NCBI GenBank assembly: GCA_963785755.1
Contig: CAWAXG010000065.1
Coordinates: forward strand, 71,910-135,909
Source of the DNA: JACCXG01 sp963785755
Lineage (GTDB): Bacteria; Acidobacteriota; Vicinamibacteria; Vicinamibacterales; 2-12-FULL-66-21
Direction: 5' to 3'
DNA length: 64,000 bases
Position 1 is the stretch's first letter, and each line of letters starts with the position of its first letter. Positions 38,632-47,794 of this stretch are shown here, in pieces. Position numbers and translations under genes: made by a program. The notes under the pieces are model-generated. The model was not told the origin of the DNA and did no database searches. It worked only from the letters and a program-made list of their open reading frames with translations.

Positions 38632-39895
38632 TCATCGCCAGACTCTGTCCGCGAAGTCCGCGAATCGATCCCAATCGTACGGCGTGAGATTGTGGATGCC
38701 CGTGCGGACGTGGTAGCCGCGGCGGCCGACGATCAGCGGGCGCTCGAGCGGCGGCATGTCGTCCTCACCGATCCGCCCATCGCCCCAGAGCGCGTAGACC
38801 GGCGACGTGTGCGCCAGCGACAGGAACTCTCCGCGGGGATCGGCCCAGAGATCCTGGTCCGCGCTCGCGACATACAGCGGGCGCGGCGCGGCGAGTGCCA
38901 GCAGCATGTGCTGATCCACCGGCAGCGTGTCGATGCGGTCCGCGAACTTCGGGTAGTTCTCGTTGAACCAGTACCGGGAACGACGTCGTGATGCGCGCCA
39001 GCGTCTCGCCGAAGTGCCGGCGCGTCAGGGCCGCGCCGCCTTCGCCGGAGTCGTTCGAGATCACCATGCCGAACCGCTGATCCTCGGCGCCGGCCCACAG
39101 CGCCGCCTTCCCGCCGCGTGAGTGGCCGACGACGGCGACCCGCGCGGGGTCGATGCGGGGATCGGTGACGAGATAGTCCAGTGCGCGGCTCGCGCCCCAC
39201 GCCCACGCCGCGAGCGCCGCCCACGCGTTCGTGGGCCGCGGCACCGGAGGGGCGAGCGAGCCTTCGAAGAGCCAGATCGCCGCATCGCGAAACCGGAACC
39301 GGTCATCGAGGGCCAGGGCCTCGACTTGAAGGGCGGCGATCCCGTACCCGCGCGCGATCACCTGTTCTGCCGGCCAGAATCCCGACTTCTCTTTCCGGGT
39401 CGGGTCGGTATTGTTCTGCGGCCGGTTGTTCAGGAGGAGGAACAGGCCCACACGCTCGCGGCGCGCATTGGGCAGAAACATCGTCAGCTCGAACACGAGC
39501 TCGCGTCCGTTGTGCGCGCTCATGACCGCCACCCGCTTGAGGGTCGCGGCGCCGTCCATCGCCTTCGGGTTCTCCTCGATCACCTTGAAACGGAATTCCT
39601 GCGGCAGGCCGAACGAGCGGCCGTAGACGTGTTCCCGGAACAGCTCCAGGATCTCGGCGCGCCGGTTCTTCCACTGTTCGGCCGTCGCAACCTTGCCGGC
39701 GCTGCCGCTCATCACATCCGGCAGCGTGTAGCGCGGAACCCGGCTCTCGTCGTAGTTGAATGCCGGCTGCTGCCGGGACGTCTGCTCGACGACCTTGGGA
39801 TCCGCGCGCCAGCCGGTCTGCTGCGCGCGCAGGCCGAATGACAGAGCCAGGAGGCTGACGACAGCTAGGCCCAGTTGGGCAAAAGGGCGACGCAT
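38632..39895 (-). pseudogene. CE15-type glucuronoyl esterase-like hydrolase, one frameshift
   Basis: A secreted alpha/beta hydrolase of the family that splits ester links between lignin and glucuronoxylan. Signal peptide RPFAQLGLAVVSLLALSFGL. The N-terminal ELFREHVYGRSFGLP region is typical of bacterial CE15. The nucleophile motif is VVGHSRGGKAALWAGAEDQR, then ISNDSGEGGAALTRRHFGET. The catalytic His motif VRTGIHNLTPYDWDRF lies beyond a frameshift near 38965-38980 (TTSFP, then WFNENYPKFADRIDTLPVDQ in the new frame). Repaired length is about 420 residues. Without repair the protein loses the His. It starts 6 bp after the coiled-coil gene upstream. Confidence 0.85.
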
Positions 39896-39901
39896 CAGCG
39901 A

Positions 39902-40213
39902 TTATTCGTGCTTCTCGAATGCCTGGAGCCGGATCTCGTGGTTGCCGAGCACGGCCGCATGGTGGGCAGTGACTTCGGCGACGATTCGGACGGCCGCCTC
40001 GACTTTCTCGACCATCACGTTGAAATGGCGGCGCGTCGTCTCGCCATCCTCTTGGATCCGTGCCAGTAGTTCGGTACGGAGTTCCCGCATCTCCTGCCGG
40101 ACGTTGCCGAATTCAGCTTCGACGTGAACGAATCGTGCGTCGACCTGGGCGAATCGGTCGTCGGCAGTCCGCAAACCATCCACGACGGTTCGATGCAGTT
40201 CCTCGAGCGTCAT
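39902..40213 (-). CDS. Small coiled-coil protein
   Basis: A 103-residue ORF from ATG 40213 with GGAGG four bases upstream. Nearly the whole sequence is amphipathic heptad-like helix (DDRFAQVDARFVHVEAEFGN, VRQEMRELRTELLARIQEDG), suggesting a parallel coiled coil. There is no signal peptide. Its stop is 6 bp from the CE15 start, so the two are co-transcribed. Function unknown. Confidence 0.6.
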   Translation of the reverse strand: MTLEELHRTVVDGLRTADDRFAQVDARFVHVEAEFGNVRQEMRELRTELLARIQEDGETTRRHFNVMVEKVEAAVRIVAEVTAHHAAVLGNHEIRLQAFEKHE

Positions 40214-40370
40214 GCCGCCTCCATCCTAGCATCGTCCTCGTGCATGCTGTTCGCGTGCCCGCTGGCCATACGCGAATTGCCGAAGCGAAAAGCGATGATG
40301 CCGACAGCCGGCTGCGAAGGAGCGCAGAAGCTGCGCGTCGGGCGGGTTTCCCGGAATTGAACCTCCCGTC

Positions 40371-40436
40371 CTCCCATCCTCCTTGTGAAGAAAAGACGCC
40401 GCCGCAGAACCAGGATTTTCACAAGGAGGATGGGAG
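40371..40436. repeat. TC/GA-rich hairpin repeat with long loop
   Basis: Perfect 19-nt arms: CTCCCATCCTCCTTGTGAA (40371-40389) and TTCACAAGGAGGATGGGAG (40418-40436). The 28-nt loop contains GAAAAGACGCCGCCGC. Related to 24317-24352, where the same core pairs over a 10-nt loop. It lies in the gap between the DinB gene stop and the coiled-coil gene start on the minus strand. Confidence 0.8.
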
Positions 40437-40444
40437 TAGCTCTG

Positions 40445-40981
40445 CTACTGGCCGCCACTCCACGGCGGCGTCACGCCATTCACGCGCGCGTAGGCGATCA
40501 GCTGGCCCATGTGCTCGTGATTGTGGACGAGGACGCGCAGCAGCACGCCATCGGCCGTGACGTCCTTGCCGAACAGCTTGAGCTTCTTGGTGCGATCGAT
40601 GGCCGGCGCGGACGTCCGGGCGAAGTCCAGCGACTCTTTGAGGAACTTGATCACGTCCGCCTTGGCGGTAAGGCTCTTCTCCGGTTCCTTCCCGAGCGTG
40701 GTCAGATCGACCGGCGGCTTGACGCCGGTCTGCGCCAGGAGAAAGTAGTTCGCGATCGCGAGGTGCATGATGACCTCGCTGGTGGAACGCACGCCGGGGG
40801 CCGGCCGCCAGCTGTATTTGTCCGCCGGTATCGCGTCGGCGAGCTGCGTGATCTGGCGCATCGCGTGGTCGAACTCGCCGCTCCAGCCCTCGGCGATTCC
40901 CGGCGGCGCCTGTGCACCCGCAGGCGGCGCGAGCGTCAGGGCGATCGCCGCCGCTGCGACTGTCGTGAATGCTCGTCTCAT
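40445..40981 (-). CDS. Exported DinB-family protein
   Basis: A 178-residue four-helix-bundle protein of the DinB/YfiT superfamily (metal-binding, thiol-related transferases). ATG 40981 is preceded by GAAAGG. Signal peptide MRRAFTTVAAAAIALTLAPP. Landmarks: FDHAMRQITQLADAIPADKY, the His in EVIMHLAIANYF, and the second His set HNHEHMGQLIAYARVNG, which together would form the metal triad. Export of a DinB protein is common in Acidobacteria. Substrate unknown. Confidence 0.85.
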   Translation of the reverse strand: MRRAFTTVAAAAIALTLAPPAGAQAPPGIAEGWSGEFDHAMRQITQLADAIPADKYSWRPAPGVRSTSEVIMHLAIANYFLLAQTGVKPPVDLTTLGKEPEKSLTAKADVIKFLKESLDFARTSAPAIDRTKKLKLFGKDVTADGVLLRVLVHNHEHMGQLIAYARVNGVTPPWSGGQ

Positions 40982-41130
40982 GGATGGCAACCTTTCGAGA
41001 TATCGAAATTCAAGGCTTGAGGAAGTTCAGTAGCAGGCAGCTTGTGGAGACCTTTCGATCATATCACCCGGCAGAACCAGACTGTTCAGCCGCCCGCGCC
41101 CTCGTGATAATCGACTTCGAAGGAGGCGAG

Positions 41131-41865
41131 ATGTTCGTCGAAGTGAATGGGGTCGAACTGCACTATGAGATCGTTGGCGAGGGCGAGCCGTTGCTGTGGC
41201 TGCACGGGTTCTTCGGGTGCGGCGATGACTGGCGGCACATCTTTCAAGAGCCTCCAGCCGGTTACCGGCTGATCGCTCCAGACCTGCGCGGCCACGGCGC
41301 CTCGACGAATCCCTCCGGCGTGTTTACGTTCCGCGAAGCCGCACGCGACATCAGCGCGCTTCTCGCTCACCTCGACCTCTCACACGTCAAGGCGATCGGT
41401 CTGAGCGGTGGCGGCATCGCGCTGCTGCATCTGGCTACGTCTCACAAGACGCTGATTGACTCCATGATCGTGGTCAGCGCGCCGCCATACTTTCCGGAAC
41501 AGGCCCGGGCGATTCAGCGGCAGACGTCGGAGGCGCTCGTCGGCGAGGCCGCCATGGACCACATGCGCCGCAGTCACAAGCATGGCGAACCGCAGATCCA
41601 GCAGCTGCTCGCGCAGAGCCGGGCCTTCGCCGATGTCTACGACGATGTGAGCTTCACGCCGCCGTATCTGTCGACGATCACCGCTGACACGCTCATCGTC
41701 TTTGGCGACCGCGATCCGCTCTATCCAGTGTCGCTCGCCGTCGACCTGCACACCGCGATTCCACGGTCGCGGCTGTGGGTGGTGCCTGGAGGTGGCCATG
41801 GTCCGGTGTTCGGCGCACAGGCCGGTCGATTCGTCGAAACGGCGCTCGAGTTTTTCGCGGGCTGA
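41131..41865 (+). CDS. Alpha/beta hydrolase
   Basis: A 244-residue cytosolic hydrolase; ATG 41131 has GGAGG five bases upstream, which excludes longer in-frame starts. Fold landmarks: oxyanion HG in LLWLHGFFGCGDDW, APDLRGHGAST, nucleophile elbow GLSGGG, acid in VFGDRDPLYP and histidine in VPGGGHGPVF. All triad residues are present. Closest in style to the epoxide hydrolase/haloperoxidase-like esterases. The foldback repeat starts about 20 bp after its stop. Confidence 0.9.
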   Translation: MFVEVNGVELHYEIVGEGEPLLWLHGFFGCGDDWRHIFQEPPAGYRLIAPDLRGHGASTNPSGVFTFREAARDISALLAHLDLSHVKAIGLSGGGIALLHLATSHKTLIDSMIVVSAPPYFPEQARAIQRQTSEALVGEAAMDHMRRSHKHGEPQIQQLLAQSRAFADVYDDVSFTPPYLSTITADTLIVFGDRDPLYPVSLAVDLHTAIPRSRLWVVPGGGHGPVFGAQAGRFVETALEFFAG

Positions 41866-41885
41866 TTCCGGCGAGCGCGCAACTG

Positions 41886-42142
41886 GCGTTCACGAATCGC
41901 GGATCTACGCGGATTTGAGAGCGGTCGTGCACGCCGGCCGAACGGCCGGCGTCTCGTGGGCAGGGCGCTCAACCAGTCACAAACCGGCGCGAGAATGCAG
42001 GCCGGCTTGTGACTGGTTGAGCGCCCTGTCCACACCCGCGCGCAGCGCGGGGCACGACCGCTCGCGCCACGGCGGATCGTGAGGCTCGCCGATTGTGCGC
42101 TTGATCCGCGTTGATCCGCGCAAATCCGCGACTCGTCAAAAA
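41886..42142 (-). repeat. Foldback intergenic element, copy 2 (inverted)
   Basis: The reverse complement of this block aligns end to end with 5183-5438. Both begin GTTTT-GACGAG, carry ATTTGCGCGGATCAACGCGG, share the GAGCGGTCGTGCCC block, the CAGTCACAA / TTGTGACTG stem and the terminal ATCCGCGATTCGTG. In the central stem, the bases that differ from copy 1 (AACC for GATC) are matched by changes in the opposite arm (GGTT for GATC), so pairing is kept. It lies between the hydrolase stop and the PadR remnant. Confidence 0.85.
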
Positions 42143-42209
42143 CGGAAGTCCACGAAGGGTGGGTTCGGGCCATTGAGGTGAGAACCGCCATCATATAGAC
42201 TGTCTCCAT

Positions 42210-42299
42210 ATGGAACTGCGCCAAGAGAGCGAATGGGGAACGTTCGGAAGTGCGGTGGCGATGATCATGAAGCCGGTTTCAGGGGAGGCCCACTCATGA
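42210..42299 (+). pseudogene. Possible C-terminal remnant of a PadR-family regulator
   Basis: The short ORF MELRQESEWGTFGSAVAMIM KPVSGEAHS resembles the end of the PadR regulators that precede ADOP permeases (E-W-x-R-F-x-x-A-V-x-x-I-L). Its TGA at 42297-42299 overlaps the permease ATG as ATGA, the coupling usual for padR-ADOP pairs. The HTH body is absent: the foldback element ends about 70 bp upstream. The similarity is short, so this is an inference. Confidence 0.4.
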
Positions 42300-44902
42300 T
42301 GCTCTGGAGGCGGCTTCAGTACCTGCTGCCCTGGCGCCGGCGCATGGCCGAACGCGACATGCACGAGGAACTGCGGTCGCTCGCGGCGATGGCCGCCCCC
42401 GGCGAGCTCGGCAACCTGACGCTGGCCGCGGAAGATGCAAGAGCGGAGTGGGGGTGGACCAGGCTCGAGCGGACTGCCCAGGATCTTCGCTATGCGCTGC
42501 GCGCGCTCGGCAAGAGCCCGGCTTTCACCGCCACGGCGGTCATCTCGCTCGCCGCGGGTATTGGCGTCACGACCGTTATCTTCAGCGCGGTCACCGCTGT
42601 GCTGGTGCGGCCGCTGCGGTACGCCGACTCGGATCGCCTGGTCCGGATCATCGAGCGACGTCCCGCGGACGCCGCAAGTGAGCTCGGTTATCCGCAGCAA
42701 CTCGCGAGCATCCAGACGGCGGACCTGCCGGCGTTCCGGTCGCGGGCGACGACGCTCTCCCACATTGGCGCATTTGCCGGGACGGCAATGACGCTCAGCG
42801 GGCGCGACGAGCCGATCCGTGTTCAGGTCATGCGCGTGTCACCATCCGTGTTCGCGATGCTGGGTGTTCATCCCGTCTTCGGACGGATGTTCGAGCCGCG
42901 CGAAGAAACACCCGGAGCGGACACCAGCGCGATCGTGAGTCACGCCGCGTGGCGCCGGTATTTCGGCGGTTCGCACGATGTTCTCGGCCAGAGCCTGACG
43001 CTCGACGGCCGGAGTTTCGCCATCGTCGGCGTAATGCCGGATGGCTTTCGGTTTCCCGACCCGCAGACGGAGCTGTGGATTCCGTACGCGTTGGGTGCAG
43101 CACGCGGCAGAGTGTCGCCGATCGCGCGTCTGGCCGATGGTGTGTCACGCCAGGCGGCGTCGGAGCAAGTCGATGGCATCCTCGCTCAACTCCAGGCCGC
43201 CGCCTCGCCCAGGAAGGGAAGGGCTTCGACGTTCGAGGTTCAAAGCGTCCAGGAACAGCTCGTCGCGCCGATCAGGCCGGCGCTGACCGTCCTGGCCATC
43301 GCGGTCGGTGCTGTGCTGCTCGTCGCATGCGTGAACGTTGCGAATCTCCTCCTGGCACGAACCGTGGCGCGCCGTCGGGAAATCGCGGTGCGCGTCGCGC
43401 TCGGCGCCGGCCGCGCGCGGCTTGCACGTCAGTTGCTGACTGAAAGCCTGCTGCTGGCGATAGCCGGCGCGACGGCAGGCACGGGGCTCGCGATCGGCGG
43501 CCTTCAGCTGCTGCGCACACTCGGCACCAGCCTGGGTCGAGCCGATCTGACGCCGAGCGTCAGCATTCCGAGACTCGACGAGATCGCGATCGATCCTGCT
43601 GTGCTCGCTGCAACGTTGGCGGTCGTCGTGTTGACGAACATGCTCTTCGGGGTCGTGCCCGCGCTTCGACAGTCGCGCTCGCGCCTCACCGATCACCTCC
43701 GCGACGGCGCCTCGTCCGCACAGGCAGGCTTCAACGTGTTTCGACGAAACCGGATGCGCGGGCTGCTCGTGATCGCCCAGATTGCGATCGCGATGCTCCT
43801 GCTCGTGGCCGGCGGCTTGCTCATGCGCAGCTTCATCAAGCTGTCGAATGTGGAGCCTGGATACGATCCGGCCAATCTCCTGACGTTCAACGTTCCCGCG
43901 GTGGGGAAGACGCCACCGTCCTTCAATGAGGAGCTGGCCGCCCGGCTGCGAACGATGCCGGGCGTCCGCTCCGTGGGCTACGCCGAGCTGATGCCGATGG
44001 TCCGCTTCCGAAGCGGGATTCCGATCAAACCGGTGCAACCATCGGCGCCAGCCGGCACTCTTCCTGGACCCATCGACTCGCGCACGGTCAGTTACGAGTT
44101 TCTCGCCGCGATGGGTGTGCCTATCGTCGCCGGACGGGGATTCACCGAAACCGACGGCACGGACCAGCCCAAGGTGATTCTGATCAATCGCACGCTCGCA
44201 CGGAGCGGATTCCTGGGATCGAATCCGATCGGCGCCAAGGTGTCCGCTGGCCCCTTCCACTGGGAGGTCATCGGCGTCGTCGACGATGTCCGTCAATACG
44301 GTCTGGACCAGAACGCGGATCCGCAGGTCTTCTTCGACATCCGGCAGCTCCCGGCGGGGAATCCCAGCCCGTACTTCGCAGTGCGAACGGACAGCGACCC
44401 GGCCGCGCTCGCGTCGAGCATCCGGGCCATCGTGAGGGATCTCAATCCTTCCGCGACGGTAGATAACCTGGCGACGATGGAGCAGGTGGTGTCGAATTCG
44501 ATGTCACGCTCCCGGCTCGTCGCAGTGCTGGCGGGTATCTTTGCCGGCGTCGCCGGCCTGCTCGCGGTGGTCGGTATCTACGGGCTCATCGCCTACGCCG
44601 TCGCCGAACGGACGCGCGAGTTCGGCATCCGCATCGCCCTCGGTGCGACCCGCGGCAACGTGATCCGGCTCGTCCTGGGTCAGAGCGCGCTGCTCATCGG
44701 CGCCGGCCTTGTGCTTGGCGTCGGGGCTGCGGCCGCAATCACACGGCATCTGCAGGGCCTGCTCTTCGGCCTCACTCCGCTCGACCCGGCGACGTTCATC
44801 GCGATGGCGGTGATGTTCGGGATGGCCGCGACGCTGGCGTCGTATCTGCCGGGCCGGCGCGCGACACGGGTGGATCCGATCGTCGCGCTGCGCAACGATT
44901 GA
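42296..44902 (+). CDS. ABC transporter permease, ADOP (MacB/FtsX-like) family
   Basis: Intact 868-residue permease; GGAGG lies eight bases before ATG 42296. A short cytosolic prefix (RRRMAERDMHEELRSLAAMA) is followed by MacB half 1 (FTATAVISLAAGIGVTTVIF; VGAVLLVACVNVANLLLART; LAVVVLTNMLFGVVPAL). Half 2 has LVIAQIAIAMLLLVAGGLLM, GLLAVVGIYGLIAYAVA, LIGAGLVLGVGAAAAITRHL, and the closing ASYLPGRRATRVDPIVALRN. The start overlaps the stop of the putative PadR remnant. No ATPase gene is nearby. The role is unknown; the family is thought to act in efflux or lipid/lipoprotein handling. Confidence 0.93.
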   Translation: MMLWRRLQYLLPWRRRMAERDMHEELRSLAAMAAPGELGNLTLAAEDARAEWGWTRLERTAQDLRYALRALGKSPAFTATAVISLAAGIGVTTVIFSAVTAVLVRPLRYADSDRLVRIIERRPADAASELGYPQQLASIQTADLPAFRSRATTLSHIGAFAGTAMTLSGRDEPIRVQVMRVSPSVFAMLGVHPVFGRMFEPREETPGADTSAIVSHAAWRRYFGGSHDVLGQSLTLDGRSFAIVGVMPDGFRFPDPQTELWIPYALGAARGRVSPIARLADGVSRQAASEQVDGILAQLQAAASPRKGRASTFEVQSVQEQLVAPIRPALTVLAIAVGAVLLVACVNVANLLLARTVARRREIAVRVALGAGRARLARQLLTESLLLAIAGATAGTGLAIGGLQLLRTLGTSLGRADLTPSVSIPRLDEIAIDPAVLAATLAVVVLTNMLFGVVPALRQSRSRLTDHLRDGASSAQAGFNVFRRNRMRGLLVIAQIAIAMLLLVAGGLLMRSFIKLSNVEPGYDPANLLTFNVPAVGKTPPSFNEELAARLRTMPGVRSVGYAELMPMVRFRSGIPIKPVQPSAPAGTLPGPIDSRTVSYEFLAAMGVPIVAGRGFTETDGTDQPKVILINRTLARSGFLGSNPIGAKVSAGPFHWEVIGVVDDVRQYGLDQNADPQVFFDIRQLPAGNPSPYFAVRTDSDPAALASSIRAIVRDLNPSATVDNLATMEQVVSNSMSRSRLVAVLAGIFAGVAGLLAVVGIYGLIAYAVAERTREFGIRIALGATRGNVIRLVLGQSALLIGAGLVLGVGAAAAITRHLQGLLFGLTPLDPATFIAMAVMFGMAATLASYLPGRRATRVDPIVALRND

Positions 44903-44957
44903 GTGGTGGAGTTTGCGAAGGACGAAGGTTTGAACTGTCGAAGAATCGCGTGAAGTA

Positions 44958-47618
44958 TCAATCGCGATTCATCTCACTACTCGTGCCACCCGCCGCGGGT
45001 ATGTACACCTTCAGCACGTAATCCTGCACCATGCGGTCAGCGCTGAAGCGCCAGCCGAGCGTCCTGATCGCCCGCTTCATCCGCGCGATCCACTCGCGCG
45101 GCAGGCCGTCGCGATCGCGGTCGTAGTATTGCGCGACGACCTCCTTGCGGAGCACGGTCAGCAGCGCGCTCGCGTCGCGTGAGTCGTGCATGTCGGTGGA
45201 CGAATGCGTTTGACCGTGGCCGATCGCGAAGCCGTTCAGGCCGTCGTAGGCTTCCGCCCACCAGCCGTCGAGCACCGACAGATTCAGGCCGCCGTTCAGG
45301 ACGACCTTCTGGCCGCTCGTGCCGCAGGCTTCGAGCGGACGCCTCGGATTGTTCAGCCAGACATCGACGCCCTGGACGAGATGGCGCCCGACGTCGATGT
45401 CGTAGTCCTCGACGAAGACGATCTTGCCGAGGAATCGCGGGTCGCGTGTCAGCCTGGCGACGCGTTGCAGCAGCGCCTTGCCCGGTGAATCGAGCGGATG
45501 CGCCTTGCCGGCGAAGATCAGCTGCACGGGCATCTGCGCGTGGTTGACCAGGTCGCCGAGCACCTCCAGATCCTGCAGCAGCAGGTTGGCGCGCTTGTAG
45601 GTGGCGAACCGGCGCGCGAACCCGATCGTCAGCGCGTCCGGGCTCAGCGCCCGGCGAAGCTGCGCGACGGTCGCCGCGGGCTCGCCGCGCCGCTCCGCCT
45701 GGTGCACCGCACGCCGCCGCACCTCGTGAATCAGCCGGGACTTCAACGTCTGATGCGCCTCCCAGAGCTCGCCATCGTCGATTTCGTCCACCGTTTCCCA
45801 CAGCGTGTCGCCGCCGCGTTCCGCCCACTTCGCGCCGAGATGACGCTCGTAGACGAAGCGCATCTGCGGGGCGAGCCAGGTGTTGACGTGCACGCCGTTG
45901 GTGATGTGCCCGATCGGGACGCGCTCCTCGCGCGACGCGGGGTAGAGGGGCTTCCACATCGCTCTCGAGACGTGACCGTGCAGCGACGATACCGCGTTGG
46001 CGCGATGTGACGTCTTGAGCGCGAGGACCGTCATGCAGAAGTCCTCGCCGTCGTCGTGCGGATCGACGCGGCCGAGCGCGAGGAACGCGTCAGCCGACAA
46101 CCCCAGGGCGTCGCGCAGCGGACCGAGATGCTCCTCGACGAGATCCGACGCGAAGCGATCGTGCCCGGCGGGCACCGGCGTGTGCGTGGTGAAGACCACC
46201 TGCGAGGCGACGCGGCGCATCGCTTCGTCATACTCGATGCCTTCGGCATCCATCCGCCGCCGCACCAGCTCGAGCGTGGCGAACGCGCTGTGTCCTTCGT
46301 TCAAGTGCACGGCGCCAGGGCAAATCCCGAGCGCCGCCAGCGCGCGCACGCCGCCAACCCCGAGCAGCAGCTCCTGGCGGATGCGGACGCGCTGGTCGCC
46401 GCCATAGAGCCGCGCGGTCAGCTCGCGATCTTCCGGGCTGTTGCCGTCGACGTCGGAGTCGAGGAGAAGGAGCGTGATGCGGCCGACGGCGATCCGCCAG
46501 ACGCGCACGACAATCCGGCCGGTCCGGGTTTCGATGTCGATGGTGACCGGCACGCCGTCCCGGGTTGCCGGCTCGTTCGGCAGCAGCCGGTGATCGACGT
46601 TGATGTACTCCTCGTGCTGCCAGCCGTCCCGGTCGAGCCGCTGACGAAAGTAACCCTGGTCGTAATAGAGCCCGATCCCGACCAGCGGAATCCCCAGGTC
46701 GGATGCGCCCTTGAGATGGTCGCCGGCGAGAATGCCGAGGCCGCCGGAATAGATCGGCATCGACTCGTGCAGGCCGAACTCCGCCGAGAAATAGGCTACG
46801 GGACGTGCCCCGAGCACGCTCGCGTGGCGTGCGCCCCACGTGTCCTTCGACGACAGGTATTCCTGCAGCCGGCGGTAGACCTGATTGACGCGGCCGTGCA
46901 GCGCGAGCTGCGACGCACGAACCTCGAGCTGGTCGATCGGGATCCGCTCGAGCAGCGCAATCGGATTGTGATCGCACGACTGCCACAACACCGGATCGAT
47001 CTCGCGAAACAGGCTGCCGCTCTCGTCGTCCCAGCTCCACCACAGGTTCCGGGCGATCGCCGCGAGCCGCTGGTGCAGCGGCGCGACGAACTGCCCGACC
47101 GCGCGGGCCTCGCTGATGATCGGCGCGAGCTGCGCGCCCGCGCTCGCCAGCATTCCCACTTCGTCCTCGGAGAACGTGCGCGCCGCCGCGGTCTGGACGA
47201 CCAGCACTGCCTGCAGGACGGCCCGATCGGTGACCGGCACGCCGAGGAACGTCCGGTACGGCTCTTCGCCCGCATCACGGAAGTACTTGAACCGCGGGTG
47301 CGTCGTCGTGTCGTGGACGACGACGGGGCGAACCTGCTCGGCGACGAGACCGACGAGCCCCTCGGTGATTCGCATCCGCACGCGGCCGATGCTGTCGGCG
47401 CGAAGGCCGATGGTGGCGGCGAGGACCAGATTGGCGCGATCGGGCTCCAGCAGATACACCGAACAGACGTCCATGCCGAACCGCCCGTGAATCAGCTGGA
47501 CGACGTTGGCCAGCGTCTCGGCAGGGTTGCCGCTGCGGGAGACGAGCTGATTCAGCTCCTCGAGGGTCCAGAACTGCGCGGGTTGTTCCTCAACGGTTGC
47601 AACAGGGTCGCCAGTCAC
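44958..47618 (-). CDS. glgP: Alpha-glucan phosphorylase (GT35) with N-terminal PtsP-like GAF domain
   Basis: Phosphorolyses storage alpha-1,4-glucan to glucose-1-phosphate. GTG 47618 has GGAGG four to five bases upstream, so the apparent 36-residue upstream extension is rejected; length is 886 residues. Residues about 15-170 form a GAF domain whose wording (VCSVYLLEPDRANLVLAATI, ITEGLVGLVAEQ, HPRFKYF, TFLGVPV, LVVQTAAARTFSEDE) is that of the PtsP phosphotransferase sensor. The phosphorylase part follows: RNLWWSWDDESGSLFREIDP, PVAYFSAEFGLHESMPIYSG, VHLNEGHSAFATLELVRRRM, THTPVPAGHDRF, RFATYKRA and the PLP-binding EACGTSGQKVVLNGGLNLS. This is the short 'alpha-glucan family phosphorylase' type. 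The GAF fusion suggests allosteric control. Confidence 0.93.
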   Translation of the reverse strand: MTGDPVATVEEQPAQFWTLEELNQLVSRSGNPAETLANVVQLIHGRFGMDVCSVYLLEPDRANLVLAATIGLRADSIGRVRMRITEGLVGLVAEQVRPVVVHDTTTHPRFKYFRDAGEEPYRTFLGVPVTDRAVLQAVLVVQTAAARTFSEDEVGMLASAGAQLAPIISEARAVGQFVAPLHQRLAAIARNLWWSWDDESGSLFREIDPVLWQSCDHNPIALLERIPIDQLEVRASQLALHGRVNQVYRRLQEYLSSKDTWGARHASVLGARPVAYFSAEFGLHESMPIYSGGLGILAGDHLKGASDLGIPLVGIGLYYDQGYFRQRLDRDGWQHEEYINVDHRLLPNEPATRDGVPVTIDIETRTGRIVVRVWRIAVGRITLLLLDSDVDGNSPEDRELTARLYGGDQRVRIRQELLLGVGGVRALAALGICPGAVHLNEGHSAFATLELVRRRMDAEGIEYDEAMRRVASQVVFTTHTPVPAGHDRFASDLVEEHLGPLRDALGLSADAFLALGRVDPHDDGEDFCMTVLALKTSHRANAVSSLHGHVSRAMWKPLYPASREERVPIGHITNGVHVNTWLAPQMRFVYERHLGAKWAERGGDTLWETVDEIDDGELWEAHQTLKSRLIHEVRRRAVHQAERRGEPAATVAQLRRALSPDALTIGFARRFATYKRANLLLQDLEVLGDLVNHAQMPVQLIFAGKAHPLDSPGKALLQRVARLTRDPRFLGKIVFVEDYDIDVGRHLVQGVDVWLNNPRRPLEACGTSGQKVVLNGGLNLSVLDGWWAEAYDGLNGFAIGHGQTHSSTDMHDSRDASALLTVLRKEVVAQYYDRDRDGLPREWIARMKRAIRTLGWRFSADRMVQDYVLKVYIPAAGGTSSEMNRD

Positions 47619-47794
47619 GTGTCCTCCGGGTTGTCGCCGAACCGGGGACACACAGCAAGAAGGCTGCCCGGTATCGCGTGTCGATTTATCGAAGCTTTCG
47701 ACGGACCGCCGGCACGAACGCGACAAATGTGTCTGGCCGGCGCGCGTTGACTACGCGGATGTAGCTTTCATCAGTGTTGTAACTTGCTCCTTGT

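Noticed and set aside
40371..40436. rho-independent terminator only
   Set aside because: The hairpin is strong, but the same units recur in several settings with changed loops, including inside a coding start (49581), so a pure terminator reading is too narrow.
47619..47726. A 36-residue N-terminal extension of the glucan phosphorylase
   Set aside because: The extension has no ribosome site and is Cys/Arg-rich. GGAGG stands four to five bases before the GTG at 47618, where the recognisable protein begins.
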